A stretch of DNA of 64,000 bases from Arthrobacter sp. ov118 (GCF_900116495.1 NZ_FPAY01000001.1:744001-808000); one strand, 5' to 3'. Positions 24,692 through 32,836 are shown, numbered from the stretch's first letter. The notes: generated by a model from the sequence alone, not told the origin. Numbers and translations are program-made.

Positions 24692-24726
24692 ATTTGCGGA
24701 AAATATGAGGAGTTGAATCCGCAAAT
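24692..24726. promoter_or_regulatory. Inverted repeat upstream of the mod operon
   Basis: ATTTGCGGA (24692-24700) and TCCGCAAAT (24718-24726) are perfect 9-base inverted arms, 17 bases apart, giving a 26-base centre-to-centre spacing. The site lies 17 bases before the regulator start codon and is the best candidate for molybdate-dependent control. Confidence 0.75.
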
Positions 24727-24776
24727 CCGGAACTAAGCCCTCCGCCGCACCGCCCGGACTTTCGCCGAGCCGCGGT

Positions 24777-25244
24777 TTACGCGAGCACCTTGTCGAGTTT
24801 CGTGAACGAGGTGCCCCAGCCCTCGCGGGTCATCTCCACCCATTCGGTGCTGTCGAACGGGCCTTGAGTCAGGTGCAGCCGGGTCCGGCCGCCCAGGTCC
24901 TCAAACTCAAGCCGCATTTCGAGCTGGAGGGTGACACCGGCGTCGGGCTCCGCCCTCTGGGCGGCCACCAGCAGCGACGGCGGGTCGTAAACGGAAATCA
25001 CCGCATCGACCGGCGACTCCTTGGCCACGCCGTCCTCCTCGTAAACCATGACCAGCTGCCAAGCGCCGCCGACGCGGGGCTCGACGACGATCCGGTCCCG
25101 CGGCGAGTCCACTCCCACCGGGCCAAACCAGGCGGCGAGCTGGTCAGGATCGGTGAAGGCCTTGAAGACCAGTTCGCGGGGAGCATCGAAGTCCCTGGTC
25201 ATGGTGAGGGTGTGGGACTTACGGGTGTTCTGCTCTGCGTTCAT
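24777..25244 (-). CDS. SRPBCC (AHSA1-like) protein, 155 aa
   Basis: The start MNAEQNTRK follows AGGAG and overlaps the ArsR gene by 26 bases, so it is coupled to it. The fold is clear: TMTRDFDAPRELVFKAFTDPD, LAAWFGPVGVDSPRDRIVVEPRVGG split near residue 55, then LEFEDLGGRTRLHLTQG and the C-terminal helix EGWGTSFTKLDKVLA. The WFGP motif is typical of AHSA1-type proteins paired with ArsR regulators. Its ligand is unknown. This is the second ArsR-SRPBCC pair in the window. Confidence 0.88.
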   Translation of the reverse strand: MNAEQNTRKSHTLTMTRDFDAPRELVFKAFTDPDQLAAWFGPVGVDSPRDRIVVEPRVGGAWQLVMVYEEDGVAKESPVDAVISVYDPPSLLVAAQRAEPDAGVTLQLEMRLEFEDLGGRTRLHLTQGPFDSTEWVEMTREGWGTSFTKLDKVLA

Positions 25245-25590
25245 TGCCTGGCTCCTGATTCTTGGGAAATTGCTGGATCTTTCGCAGATGCGCATCGAGA
25301 CGGCTGAAGCTGGCGTCCCAGAAGCGCCGGTACTCTTCCATGTATTCGGCAACCTCGCGCAGCGGCGCGGCTTCGAGCTTCGAGGAGCGCCACTGCGCAT
25401 TCCGGCTCCGGGTGATCAGCCCTGCGGCTTCCAGGACCTTGAGGTGGCGCGAAACCGCCGGGAGGCTGATGTCGAACGGCTCGGCCAGCTGGTTCACGGT
25501 GGCTTCGCCCTCCGCCAGCCGGGTCAGGATAGCCCTGCGGGTGGGGTCGGCAAGCGCCGAGAAGATCAGGCTGAGCCGGTCGGTGGCCAT
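25219..25590 (-). CDS. ArsR family regulator of the second SRPBCC pair, 123 aa
   Basis: The ATG giving MATDRLSLIF is preferred because GGAG lies 11 bases upstream; a GTG four codons earlier lies within that site. The winged HTH reads LIFSALADPTRRAILTRLAEG, FDISLPAVSRHLKVLEAAGL and ITRSRNAQWRSSKLE. No metal-binding CxC is present. The C-terminal AEYMEEYRRFWDASFSRLDAHL helix probably dimerises. A promoter TTGACG-17-CATATT and the inverted repeat ATTTAACG/CGTTAAAT lie upstream and predict autorepression. Confidence 0.9.
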   Translation of the reverse strand: MATDRLSLIFSALADPTRRAILTRLAEGEATVNQLAEPFDISLPAVSRHLKVLEAAGLITRSRNAQWRSSKLEAAPLREVAEYMEEYRRFWDASFSRLDAHLRKIQQFPKNQEPGNERRAEHP

Positions 25591-25605
25591 CGGGATGTTC
25601 ACTCC

Positions 25606-25641
25606 ATTTAACGCACTTGCTAATTAACTAATACGTTAAAT
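25606..25641. promoter_or_regulatory. Inverted repeat before the second ArsR gene
   Basis: ATTTAACG (25606-25613) and CGTTAAAT (25634-25641) are perfect arms 20 bases apart. The distal arm overlaps the -10 region, so binding would block transcription. Confidence 0.65.
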
Positions 25642-25667
25642 ATGGACCTGCGAAGGTTTTGCGTCAA
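25639..25667 (-). promoter_or_regulatory. Promoter of the second ArsR-SRPBCC operon
   Basis: TTGACG (25662-25667), a 17-base spacer and CATATT (25639-25644) on the minus strand. Unlike the first ArsR gene, this one has an untranslated leader of about 40 bases. Confidence 0.6.
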
Positions 25668-25750
25668 GAGGTATCCAGACAAAGCCGGGAGCAGGCAGGA
25701 GCCGGTGAGGACCGGTCCTGCCTGCTCCCCCAGCTGCGCTGGATCTGACC

Positions 25751-26872
25751 CTAAGCGAAACGTCCCGGCCGGAAGGTGGCCAGCATCGGGTGCTTCTGGC
25801 CAGTCATGATCTCGCCCGCGAGAAGTTCGCCGGCGATGAGGCCGAGGGTGGCCCCCGAGTGGGTGAACGCGACGAAGCAGCCAGGCACCTGGTCGAGTTC
25901 ACCGAGGACGGGCTCGCCGTCGCCCGGGATGGGCTTGTAGCCGATTTTCCAGGAGGCGGGCTTGAGTTCGGGGTTGCCGGCGAGGAGCTTGGAAGCCTCA
26001 TCGGCGAGTTCCTGGACCACCTCATCGGGGATGCTGAAGGAGCCGTCGGCGTGTTCCGTGATGTCTTCTTCGTACCAGTCGTGGTCCAGGGCAAAGGTGC
26101 TCCCGGGGTTGGGCCGGACGGCGGCGCGGGGCGTGTTCATGACGGCCTTCACCTTGTGGTCCACAGGCTTGGTCAGCACGAGCATGGAGACCGGGGAGCC
26201 GTTGGGGATTTCGACGCCGAGGGGCGCGACGACGGCCGGCGTTGCGGCACCGCACGCCACGAGCACGGCGTCCGCCTCATAGGTCCCGCCCGCGGTGGTC
26301 TCGACGCCGGTGGTCCGGCCGGCGTCGACCGTGACGGATACTTTGCCGGCGTTGAGGACCAGTTCGCCGCCCCGGGCGTGGAATTCCTCCATCAGGAAGT
26401 CCACGAGGTCGGGCAGGCTGACCCAGCCCTCGCCGGGGTTGAAGATGGCGTTGTCCGGAACGGCGCTTGCATCGATGCCCGGGGTGGCGGACGAAATCTG
26501 TTCGGGTGCCAGGAGTTTGGAGTCATAGCCAATGGATTTCTCGTAGGCGTGGCGAGCTTCTGTGACGGCCCGCTGCCCGGCGGCGTTCCACATGAGGCCG
26601 CCGCCGAACTGCAGCCAGTCCCGGCCCGGGTCGGCGGCGAAGAGGGTGCGGTAGCGGTCCACGCCGGCGACGCGCAGCTGGTGGTACGGGGTGGAGCGTT
26701 CGCCGGCGGAGTTCAGCCACGACAGCGAACGGCCGCTGGCTTCGCTGGCGAGGCCACGTTCGGTCAGAAGGATCACGGAGGCGCCTTCGCGGAGCAGGTG
26801 GACGGCGGTGGAGACGCCGATGATGCCGCCGCCGATGATGGCGACGCGTTTGGCTGGAGCAGTGGAGGACAT
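25751..26872 (-). CDS. DadA-type FAD-dependent oxidoreductase, 373 aa
   Basis: The N-terminal FAD-binding motif RVAIIGGGIIGVSTAVHL is followed by RGLASEASGRSLSWLNSAG, and the C-terminal FAD segment is FVAFTHSGATLGLIAGELLAGEI. The architecture is that of DAO-family flavoenzymes (D-amino acid dehydrogenase, sarcosine or fructosyl-amino acid oxidases), all of which oxidise a secondary or primary amine next to a carboxylate. It is the last gene of a run with an amino-acid-type ABC transporter and a Gfo/Idh/MocA enzyme, 62 bases after the latter. Given the nearby frl-like genes an N-glycosyl amino acid is a plausible substrate, but a D-amino acid cannot be excluded. Confidence 0.85.
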   Translation of the reverse strand: MSSTAPAKRVAIIGGGIIGVSTAVHLLREGASVILLTERGLASEASGRSLSWLNSAGERSTPYHQLRVAGVDRYRTLFAADPGRDWLQFGGGLMWNAAGQRAVTEARHAYEKSIGYDSKLLAPEQISSATPGIDASAVPDNAIFNPGEGWVSLPDLVDFLMEEFHARGGELVLNAGKVSVTVDAGRTTGVETTAGGTYEADAVLVACGAATPAVVAPLGVEIPNGSPVSMLVLTKPVDHKVKAVMNTPRAAVRPNPGSTFALDHDWYEEDITEHADGSFSIPDEVVQELADEASKLLAGNPELKPASWKIGYKPIPGDGEPVLGELDQVPGCFVAFTHSGATLGLIAGELLAGEIMTGQKHPMLATFRPGRFA

Positions 26873-26934
26873 GGTTCTCCCTTTCTAAGTGTTCGCGGCT
26901 GTGTTTGGTGCTGGCTCGTCTGGCAGCCGGCCGG

Positions 26935-27978
26935 TTAGGCGAGGGCGTGGATTCTTTCGATGATTTTCAGGACTTCGAGAGGCTCGGCGGGGTTGACGGG
27001 CAAGGGCCCGTGGCCATGGAGGGCGGCGGCCAGTTCGGTGTAGAACCGTGGATAGGCTCCCCGGGCGGCAGGAACGGGGGTGGCGGATTCGCCGACCCCC
27101 AGGACCCCCCAAGAGTCCTGGGCGTCGATACCGTAGGCCGGATCCGTCGGCGTCATGCCGGCGGCGAGCGCGGGTTCCTGGCTGTCCAGACCCCACTTGG
27201 TGTAGCCGGCCCGGGAGCCCAGGACGTGGAAGCGTGGGCCTGCCTGGGCGGCCATCCCGTTCATCCACAGCCTGGAGCGGACCCCGGAGTCATGGAGCAG
27301 GGACACGAAGGCCTCGGTGTCGGCGCCGTCCGGGTCGGGGCCGTGGTTGGCGGTCTCCCCGTAACTTTCCGCTGCCGGGCCAAAGAGCTGGATGGCCTGG
27401 TCGATCAGGTGGGCGCCGAGGTCGTGGAGGATGCCGCCGCCTTCGGCCAGGGTGGCTGAGTCCCGCCAGTTCCCGAAGCCTTCAGGCCGCCACCATTCAA
27501 AGCGGGATTCGAAGGTCCGGACCTCCCCGAGCGCCCCTTCCGCCAGGAGTTCCTTGAGCGTCAGGAAGTCAGCGTCCCACCGGCGGTTCTGAAAGACCGT
27601 GAGCTGCACGCCGGCGTCGGAAGCCCTGGTGATGAGTTCTTCACCGTGCGCCGCCGTGGTGACGAACGGCTTGTCGACCACCACATGAAGGCCGTGCGCT
27701 ACGGCCGTTGCGGCGAGGTCGAAGTGGGTCAGCGGCGGGGTGCCGAGGATGACGAGGTCCAGGTCCCCGGCGAGGGCGAACAAGGCCTCCGGCGTCGGAA
27801 CGATCCGGGCGTGCGGGTAGAGCCTTGCCGCCTCCGCGGCGCGCTCCGGGTCGGCCGTGACAATAACGTCGAGGGAATATGCGGGATCGGCCGCGATCAG
27901 TGGTGCGTGGAAGACCTTGCCCGAGATCCCGAAGCCGACGATGGCGGTGCGGATGGGTGCCGCTGCGTCCTGGCCCAT
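26935..27978 (-). CDS. Gfo/Idh/MocA family oxidoreductase, 347 aa
   Basis: An N-terminal Rossmann fold (IRTAIVGFGISGKVFHAPLI) and the family motif VVDKPFVTT near residue 97, whose lysine is catalytic, are followed by the C-terminal alpha/beta domain (FESRFEWWRPEGFGNWRD, LHDLGAHLIDQAIQLFG). Members oxidise or reduce sugars, inositols and related compounds with NAD(P). The ATG overlaps the stop codon of the ABC ATPase gene, so it is in the same operon. This is a likely sugar-side enzyme for the imported compound; the substrate is not predictable from the sequence. Confidence 0.88.
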   Translation of the reverse strand: MGQDAAAPIRTAIVGFGISGKVFHAPLIAADPAYSLDVIVTADPERAAEAARLYPHARIVPTPEALFALAGDLDLVILGTPPLTHFDLAATAVAHGLHVVVDKPFVTTAAHGEELITRASDAGVQLTVFQNRRWDADFLTLKELLAEGALGEVRTFESRFEWWRPEGFGNWRDSATLAEGGGILHDLGAHLIDQAIQLFGPAAESYGETANHGPDPDGADTEAFVSLLHDSGVRSRLWMNGMAAQAGPRFHVLGSRAGYTKWGLDSQEPALAAGMTPTDPAYGIDAQDSWGVLGVGESATPVPAARGAYPRFYTELAAALHGHGPLPVNPAEPLEVLKIIERIHALA

Positions 27979-28760
27979 CAGAGCACTTCCGAGAGGAAAC
28001 GCTGGAGGCGTTTGCTTTGGGGGTTGTCGAAGAGGTCAGCGGGCGTGCCGGCCTCGACCACCTCGCCTTCATCCATAAAGACAACCTGGTCGGCGACCTT
28101 GCGGGCAAAGCCCATCTCGTGGGTGACCACCACCATGGTCATGCCGCGCTTGGCAAGGCCCGCCATGAGGTTCAGCACGCCCTTGACCAGCTCCGGGTCC
28201 AGGGCGCTGGTGGCCTCGTCAAAGAGCATGACCTCCGGTTCCATGGCCAGGGCGCGGGCGATGGCGACGCGCTGCTGCTGTCCGCCGGAGAGGTCGCGGG
28301 GGCGGTGGTCCGCGCGTTCGGCGAGGCCCACCTCGGCGAGGCGGCGACGGGCGCGTTCCCTGGCTTCGGCCTTGGGCATCCCCTTGACGCTCCACAGGGC
28401 CAGGGCGACGTTCTCGAGGGCGGTATGGTCCGGGAAGAGGTTGAAGTGCTGGAAGACCATGCCGATGCGGGCCCGCAGGATGTCCGGCTTGACCGCCAGG
28501 GCGCTCTCACCGGCCAGGAGCACGTCACCGCTCTTTGGTTCGTGCAGACGGTTGACGCCGCGCAGTAGCGTGGACTTGCCCGAACCGGAGGGCCCGATGA
28601 TGCAGGTGGTGGTGCCAGGGGCGACGGTCAGGCTGACGTTGCGGAGCACCTCGATGTCCCCGTAGGCCATGGTGAGGTTCTGCAGCTCCAGGCTCGAGCC
28701 GTGGAACGTCTCGATGTCCGGGGCGGTGCTGGTGCTGGCGCTGTTGCTTGCGAGGCTCAT
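27978..28760 (-). CDS. Polar amino acid ABC transporter ATP-binding protein, 260 aa
   Basis: The start MSLASNSAST is set by the 4-base overlap with the permease stop; the frame remains open much further upstream, but only over the permease gene. Walker A GPSGSGKST, the Q-loop FQHFNLFPDH, signature LSGGQQQRVAIARAL and Walker B VMLFDEATSALDPE all place it in the GlnQ/HisP class that serves polar amino acids and opines. A Ser/Thr-rich 25-residue N-terminal extension precedes the ATPase. It energises the permease encoded just upstream. Confidence 0.93.
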   Translation of the reverse strand: MSLASNSASTSTAPDIETFHGSSLELQNLTMAYGDIEVLRNVSLTVAPGTTTCIIGPSGSGKSTLLRGVNRLHEPKSGDVLLAGESALAVKPDILRARIGMVFQHFNLFPDHTALENVALALWSVKGMPKAEARERARRRLAEVGLAERADHRPRDLSGGQQQRVAIARALAMEPEVMLFDEATSALDPELVKGVLNLMAGLAKRGMTMVVVTHEMGFARKVADQVVFMDEGEVVEAGTPADLFDNPQSKRLQRFLSEVL

Positions 28761-29545
28761 GTGTTGCTCCCGGTGATCAGCGGCGATGCCGCGTCGAGTT
28801 CTGTGACTTCCTTCAGCCCGCTGGTCGGCGCGCTGGGCCGACGGCGGCCCGTGCGGAAGCGGTTGTCGAAGTAGTTGACCAGGTGGGTCAGGGGCACCGT
28901 GATGACCAGGTAGAAGATGCCGGCCATGACCAGCGGTGAGAGGTTGCCTGACAGGACGGCGGCGTCCTGGCCGACGCGGAACAGTTCCCGTTCGGTGACC
29001 AGCAGGCCCAGGAAGTAGACCAGCGAGGAGTCCTTGACGATGGCGATGAACTGGTTCACCAGGGCCGGCAGAACCCGGCGGATGCCCTGCGGGACCACCA
29101 CGAGGGCCATGGATTTGGCGTAGCTCATGCCCAGGGCACGGCATGCCTCGCCTTGGCCCTTGTCGACGCTCTGGATGCCGGCGCGGAAGATTTCGCCGAT
29201 GTAGGCGCTGGCGATCAAGCTCAGCGCGATGATTCCGAGCGGGTACGGGGAGGGGCCGAAGATCGACTGGCTAAAGCGGGCGAAGCCCTGGCCGATCAGC
29301 AGGATGGTCAGGATGGCCGGAAGGCCGCGGAAGAGGTCGGTGTAGATCCGGGCCGGAACCCGCAGCCATTTGGAGGGCGAGATGCCCATGACTGCGATGA
29401 TCATGCCCAGGGCGACGCCGATGATGGTGGCGGCGATGGAGATGATGAGGGTGTTCAGGAGCCCGACGCCAAGGAGTTGGGGCAGAACTTCGGCCATAGC
29501 TTTGAAATCGAAAAATGTACGGATGATGGTGCTGAACCAGTCCAT
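28757..29545 (-). CDS. Polar amino acid ABC transporter permease (HisM/GlnP class), 262 aa
   Basis: About five hydrophobic helices and the HisMQ-type loop EACRALGMSYAKSMALVVVPQ (split before the last residues) that contacts the ATPase are seen. LSLIASAYIGEIFRAGIQSVDKGQ is a family hallmark. Only one permease gene is present, so the channel is probably a homodimer. It follows the binding protein gene by 122 bases and overlaps the ATPase gene by 4 bases. Class membership suggests a substrate with an amino acid moiety, consistent with an Amadori compound. Confidence 0.92.
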   Translation of the reverse strand: MDWFSTIIRTFFDFKAMAEVLPQLLGVGLLNTLIISIAATIIGVALGMIIAVMGISPSKWLRVPARIYTDLFRGLPAILTILLIGQGFARFSQSIFGPSPYPLGIIALSLIASAYIGEIFRAGIQSVDKGQGEACRALGMSYAKSMALVVVPQGIRRVLPALVNQFIAIVKDSSLVYFLGLLVTERELFRVGQDAAVLSGNLSPLVMAGIFYLVITVPLTHLVNYFDNRFRTGRRRPSAPTSGLKEVTELDAASPLITGSNT

Positions 29546-29667
29546 GGTTGCTCTCAGACGTAGGTAGCTTGTGGATCCCGGGCGGACCGCCGATGGTGGT
29601 CCGCCCGGTCAGGTGGCAGCCGGGCTAGATGCCGGACGTGCGTGCTTTGCGGTGCGTAGCGGGACGT

Positions 29668-30543
29668 TTACTTGCTGGCAGACGGGCTGGGGGCCGGGCT
29701 TGCCGTCTGCTCCGCCTTGGGCAGGTACTGTTCCGGCATCGGGGAACCCGGGAACCACTTCTGGTACAGCTTCTTCCAGGTGCCGTCCTCCATTGCGGCG
29801 GCCAGGCCCTTGTTCAGGGCATCCTTGAAGGCGGTCTTGCCCTTCGCGACGGCGAAGCCGGCAGGAGCGTCAAAGGATGGGATGTCGGCGGCGCTGACCA
29901 GCCCGTACTGCGTCTCGTAGGACTTGGCGGCCTCGTAGTCCAGGAAGTGGGCGTCCACGGCACCGCTGTTGACCGCCGAGATCGCGGTGTTGTTGTCCGG
30001 GAAGCGGACCAGGTTCGCCGAGGTGAAGTTCTTGACCGCGTAGGCTTCCTGCAGGGTCCCCTGGACCACGCCTAGCCGCTTGCCGGACAAGCCGTTTGTA
30101 TCCTTGATGCCCGAGTCCTTGGTGGTGATGACCGTCAGGTAGCCGGCCAGGTAACCGTCGGAGAAGTCAACCGTTTCCTTGCGCTTGTCCGTGATGCCGA
30201 TGGCGGCCACGCCGACGTCGAACTGGCCGTTGGAGACGGCGGCGAGCAGTCCGGAGAAGTCCTGGCCGGTGAAGACCACATTGTCCACCCCGGCGCGGTG
30301 GGCCACGTCCTTGAACAGTTCGACGTCAAAACCGGTGAAGTTACCCTGCGCGTCGGTGAATGTATAGGGCTTCGAGTCGCCCAGGCTCGCCACCCGGATG
30401 GTGCCCGGCTGGATCAGGCCATACGGGTTCTCTGCGGTCGATGTCGCCGCAGGAGACGAACCGCCACAGCCCGACAGTGCCAGGAGTGTTGCGACAGCGG
30501 CCGCAACGATCGCCCCGGGGCGAAAAATCGATCGTTTAGTCAC
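29668..30543 (-). CDS. ABC transporter substrate-binding lipoprotein, 291 aa (copy 1)
   Basis: A GTG giving MTKRSIFRPG was chosen because it leads straight into a signal peptide with lipobox LALSGC; longer starts only add an unlikely leader. The mature part is an SBP_bac_3 protein: IRVASLGDSKPYTFTDAQG, TGFDVELFKDVAHRAG, AAIGITDKRKETVDFSDGY and GKRLGVVQGTLQEAYA. The family binds polar amino acids, opines and similar ligands. It is the first gene of the ABC operon and starts just behind the 15-base-arm palindrome 30603-30641. Copy 2 at 31858 is almost the same protein. Confidence 0.92.
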   Translation of the reverse strand: MTKRSIFRPGAIVAAAVATLLALSGCGGSSPAATSTAENPYGLIQPGTIRVASLGDSKPYTFTDAQGNFTGFDVELFKDVAHRAGVDNVVFTGQDFSGLLAAVSNGQFDVGVAAIGITDKRKETVDFSDGYLAGYLTVITTKDSGIKDTNGLSGKRLGVVQGTLQEAYAVKNFTSANLVRFPDNNTAISAVNSGAVDAHFLDYEAAKSYETQYGLVSAADIPSFDAPAGFAVAKGKTAFKDALNKGLAAAMEDGTWKKLYQKWFPGSPMPEQYLPKAEQTASPAPSPSASK

Positions 30544-30602
30544 TTCATTGTTCCAATCGTGGAAGTTAGGCGGCCTTCGGCCCTGTGTTCTGAATCCCTT
30601 GC

Positions 30603-30641
30603 TGAGTCCGGTCTCAACGCTTACGATTGAGACCGGACTCA
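30603..30641. promoter_or_regulatory. Large palindromic operator between the ABC operon and its LacI regulator
   Basis: Arms of 15 bases (30603-30617 and 30627-30641, TGAGTCCGGTCTCAA and its reverse complement) match perfectly around a 9-base spacer. The site lies just downstream of the minus-strand -10 element, between divergent genes, so it is an operator rather than a terminator. Confidence 0.8.
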
Positions 30642-30658
30642 CATCGGGGTTGCTAAAA

Positions 30659-30687
30659 AATGTAACCCACACCACAACGGCCGTCAA
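30659..30687 (-). promoter_or_regulatory. Promoter of the ABC transporter operon
   Basis: TTGACG (30682-30687), a 17-base spacer and TACATT (30659-30664) on the minus strand. The palindrome 30603-30641 begins about 17 bases downstream of the -10 element, in the transcribed leader. Confidence 0.7.
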
Positions 30688-30708
30688 GGCCCTTTCGAAA
30701 GGCCGCAC

Positions 30709-31791
30709 ATGAGCAGTAACGGTTCGAGGCGGCGGGACATCACAGTTGCGGATGTCGCGAAGGCCGCCCAGGTGTCCAAAGCCCAGGCTGCCCGCGCGCT
30801 GGGAAATTACGGTGCCGTCAGCGAGGAAGTCCGGGAGCGAGTTCTAGCGGCGGCAGAGGAACTGTCCTACCGCCCGAACGAGCTCGCCCGCAGCATGAAC
30901 ACGGGCAAATCACACACCATCGGGGTGGTGGTCGGTGACATTGAAAACCCCCACTTCGGCCTGGCCACCAGGGGCATCACCGACACGGCCAAGAAGAGCG
31001 GCTTCAACGTCATCCTGGTCAACACCGACGAGGACACGGCAGCCGAAGTGGACGCCGTTCGGGTGCTGCTGGACAAGCGGGTGGACGGCCTGATCGTGGC
31101 ACCGGCGTCCTCGGTGGAAACACAACATTTGCAACGCGTCCATGAATCCGGCCGCCCCCTGGTGCTCCTGGACCGAAACGCCGGGCAGATGGAGGCGGAG
31201 ACTATGGCCGTGAGCATGGCCGCCATTTCCCACGAGTCCACCCGGTATCTTCTCCAGTCCGGACACCGCCGGATCGCCTTTATCTCAACACTCAGGACGG
31301 AATCTCCCTACCGCGCCGGAATGCTGCTCGATTCGTCTCAAATCGCAGAACGCCTCGACGGCATGCAGCAGGCCTTCCAGGAGCAGGAGCATTCCTTTCC
31401 CGAGGACCTCGTACGGTTGAACGCCGGCGACGCCGAATCCATCCGCCGCATTACCCGCGATGTGCTCCTCATGCCGGACCCTGCCACCGCCATCGTCGCT
31501 TCCGACGGGCTCATCGCCCTCAGCATCGTGGAGGCGATCCAAGAACTGGGGCTCGCCATTCCGGCGGATGTCTCGTTCCTCATGTACGACGACTTCGCCT
31601 GGACGCGCCTGACCACCCCGCCGCTGACAGTTATTGCACAGCCCGTCTACAACATGGGCGTGGCGGCAGCGAAGGCACTGATCCGCCAAATCGACGGCCT
31701 GCCGCCCTTGACCCCCGCCCCCAAGTTCACGGCGACACTGGTCCGCCGGGGATCGGTCGGGACGCTGCGGACGGCAGAGACCCGCAGCTAG
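30709..31791 (+). CDS. Atypical LacI family regulator of the ABC operon, 360 aa
   Basis: The HTH is divergent from the usual LacI sequence (ITVADVAKAAQVSKAQAARA, then LGNYGAVS), and the effector domain carries an extra segment of about 20 residues between GHRRIAFISTLRTES and RLDGMQQAF. Other landmarks are normal: SHTIGVVVGDIENPHFGLA and FLMYDDFAWTRLTTPP. Ribosome site GAAAGG precedes the ATG. It is divergent from the copy 1 binding protein, with the big palindrome between them, so it should control that operon. The regulator at 34984 shares the same HTH style and insertion and is probably a paralogue. Confidence 0.88.
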   Translation: MSSNGSRRRDITVADVAKAAQVSKAQAARALGNYGAVSEEVRERVLAAAEELSYRPNELARSMNTGKSHTIGVVVGDIENPHFGLATRGITDTAKKSGFNVILVNTDEDTAAEVDAVRVLLDKRVDGLIVAPASSVETQHLQRVHESGRPLVLLDRNAGQMEAETMAVSMAAISHESTRYLLQSGHRRIAFISTLRTESPYRAGMLLDSSQIAERLDGMQQAFQEQEHSFPEDLVRLNAGDAESIRRITRDVLLMPDPATAIVASDGLIALSIVEAIQELGLAIPADVSFLMYDDFAWTRLTTPPLTVIAQPVYNMGVAAAKALIRQIDGLPPLTPAPKFTATLVRRGSVGTLRTAETRS

Positions 31792-31857
31792 CACCCGCCG
31801 GACGGGCCGCGGCGGCCCGTCCGGCTGGATCCGGGCCTGGACCGGTCCGGCCGCCGT

Positions 31858-32727
31858 TTACTTGCTCGTGGTCGGAGCCGGCGCGGCGGCCTGCTCGGCT
31901 TTGGGCAGGTACTGTTCCGGCATCGGGGATCCCGGGAACCACTTCTGGTAGAGCTTCTTCCAGGTGCCGTCTTCCATTGCGGCGGCGAGGCCCTTGTCCA
32001 TTGCTTCCTTCAGGGCGGTCTTGCCCTTCGCCACGGCGAAGCCTGCTGGGGCGTCGAAGGACGGGATGTCCGCGGCGCTGACCAGGCCATGCTGCTTCTC
32101 GTAGGTCTTGGCGCTTTCATAGTCGAGGAAGTGGGCGTCCACGGAGCCGCTGTTGACGGCGGAGATGGCGGAATTGTTGTCCGGGAAGCGCACCAGGTTG
32201 GCGGACGTGAAGTTCTTCGCGGCATAGGCTTCCTGCAGCGTTCCCTGGACCACGCCCAGGCGCTTGCCGGCAAGGCCGTTGGCGTCCTTAATGCCTGAGG
32301 TCTTGCTGGTGATCACCGTCAGGTAGCCGGCCAGGTACCCATTGGAGAAGTCGACCGTCTCCTTGCGCTTGTCCGTAATACCGATCGCGGCCACGCCGGC
32401 GTCGAACTGGCCGTTGGCCACGGCGGGAAGAATCGCCGAGAAGTCCTGGCCGGTGAAGACCACATTATCCACGCCGGCCCGGTGGGCCACATCCTCGAAC
32501 AGTTCCACGTCGAAGCCGGTGAAGCTACCCTGGCCATCCGCGAAGGTGTACGGCTTGAGGTCGCCAACACTCGCGACCCGCATGGTCCCCGGTTCGATCA
32601 GCCCGTACGGATTTTTCTCCGATGAGGACGAAGGAGCTCCGCCGCAGGCAGCTACAAGAGTGGCGACCAGCGCCGCTGAGGCCACGGCCATACCGAGGCG
32701 GACTTTTCCTGAATGACGTTTGCGCAT
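31858..32727 (-). CDS. ABC transporter substrate-binding lipoprotein, 289 aa (copy 2)
   Basis: Signal peptide with lipobox LVAAC and an SBP_bac_3 domain nearly identical to copy 1; by eye about 29 substitutions over roughly 245 aligned mature residues, with signal peptides and C-terminal Pro/Ala tails differing most. No permease or ATPase gene accompanies it, so it presumably feeds the transporter encoded at 27978-29545. The two copies flank the LacI gene on both sides, the result of a duplication. A promoter TTGACG-18-TAGCTT lies upstream. Confidence 0.9.
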   Translation of the reverse strand: MRKRHSGKVRLGMAVASAALVATLVAACGGAPSSSSEKNPYGLIEPGTMRVASVGDLKPYTFADGQGSFTGFDVELFEDVAHRAGVDNVVFTGQDFSAILPAVANGQFDAGVAAIGITDKRKETVDFSNGYLAGYLTVITSKTSGIKDANGLAGKRLGVVQGTLQEAYAAKNFTSANLVRFPDNNSAISAVNSGSVDAHFLDYESAKTYEKQHGLVSAADIPSFDAPAGFAVAKGKTALKEAMDKGLAAAMEDGTWKKLYQKWFPGSPMPEQYLPKAEQAAAPAPTTSK

Positions 32728-32806
32728 CGTGTTCCTATCCTAAAAAGTGCCTACGCCTGACAGTCCGCTGCTGATCGCGGAACTGAGAGCGTTATCAGAT
32801 AGACGT

Positions 32807-32836
32807 AAGCTACCGGCGCGGCGCGGCGCACGTCAA
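32807..32836 (-). promoter_or_regulatory. Promoter of binding protein copy 2
   Basis: TTGACG (32831-32836), an 18-base GC-rich spacer and TAGCTT (32807-32812) on the minus strand. An imperfect inverted repeat CTGATCGCG/CGTTATCAG at 32771-32798 follows downstream and may be an operator. Confidence 0.55.

Noticed and set aside
27978..29144. A longer version of the ABC ATPase starting inside the permease gene
   Set aside because: The extra residues are Arg/Pro/Gly-rich frame noise; the ATG at 28760 overlaps the permease stop and begins the conserved part.
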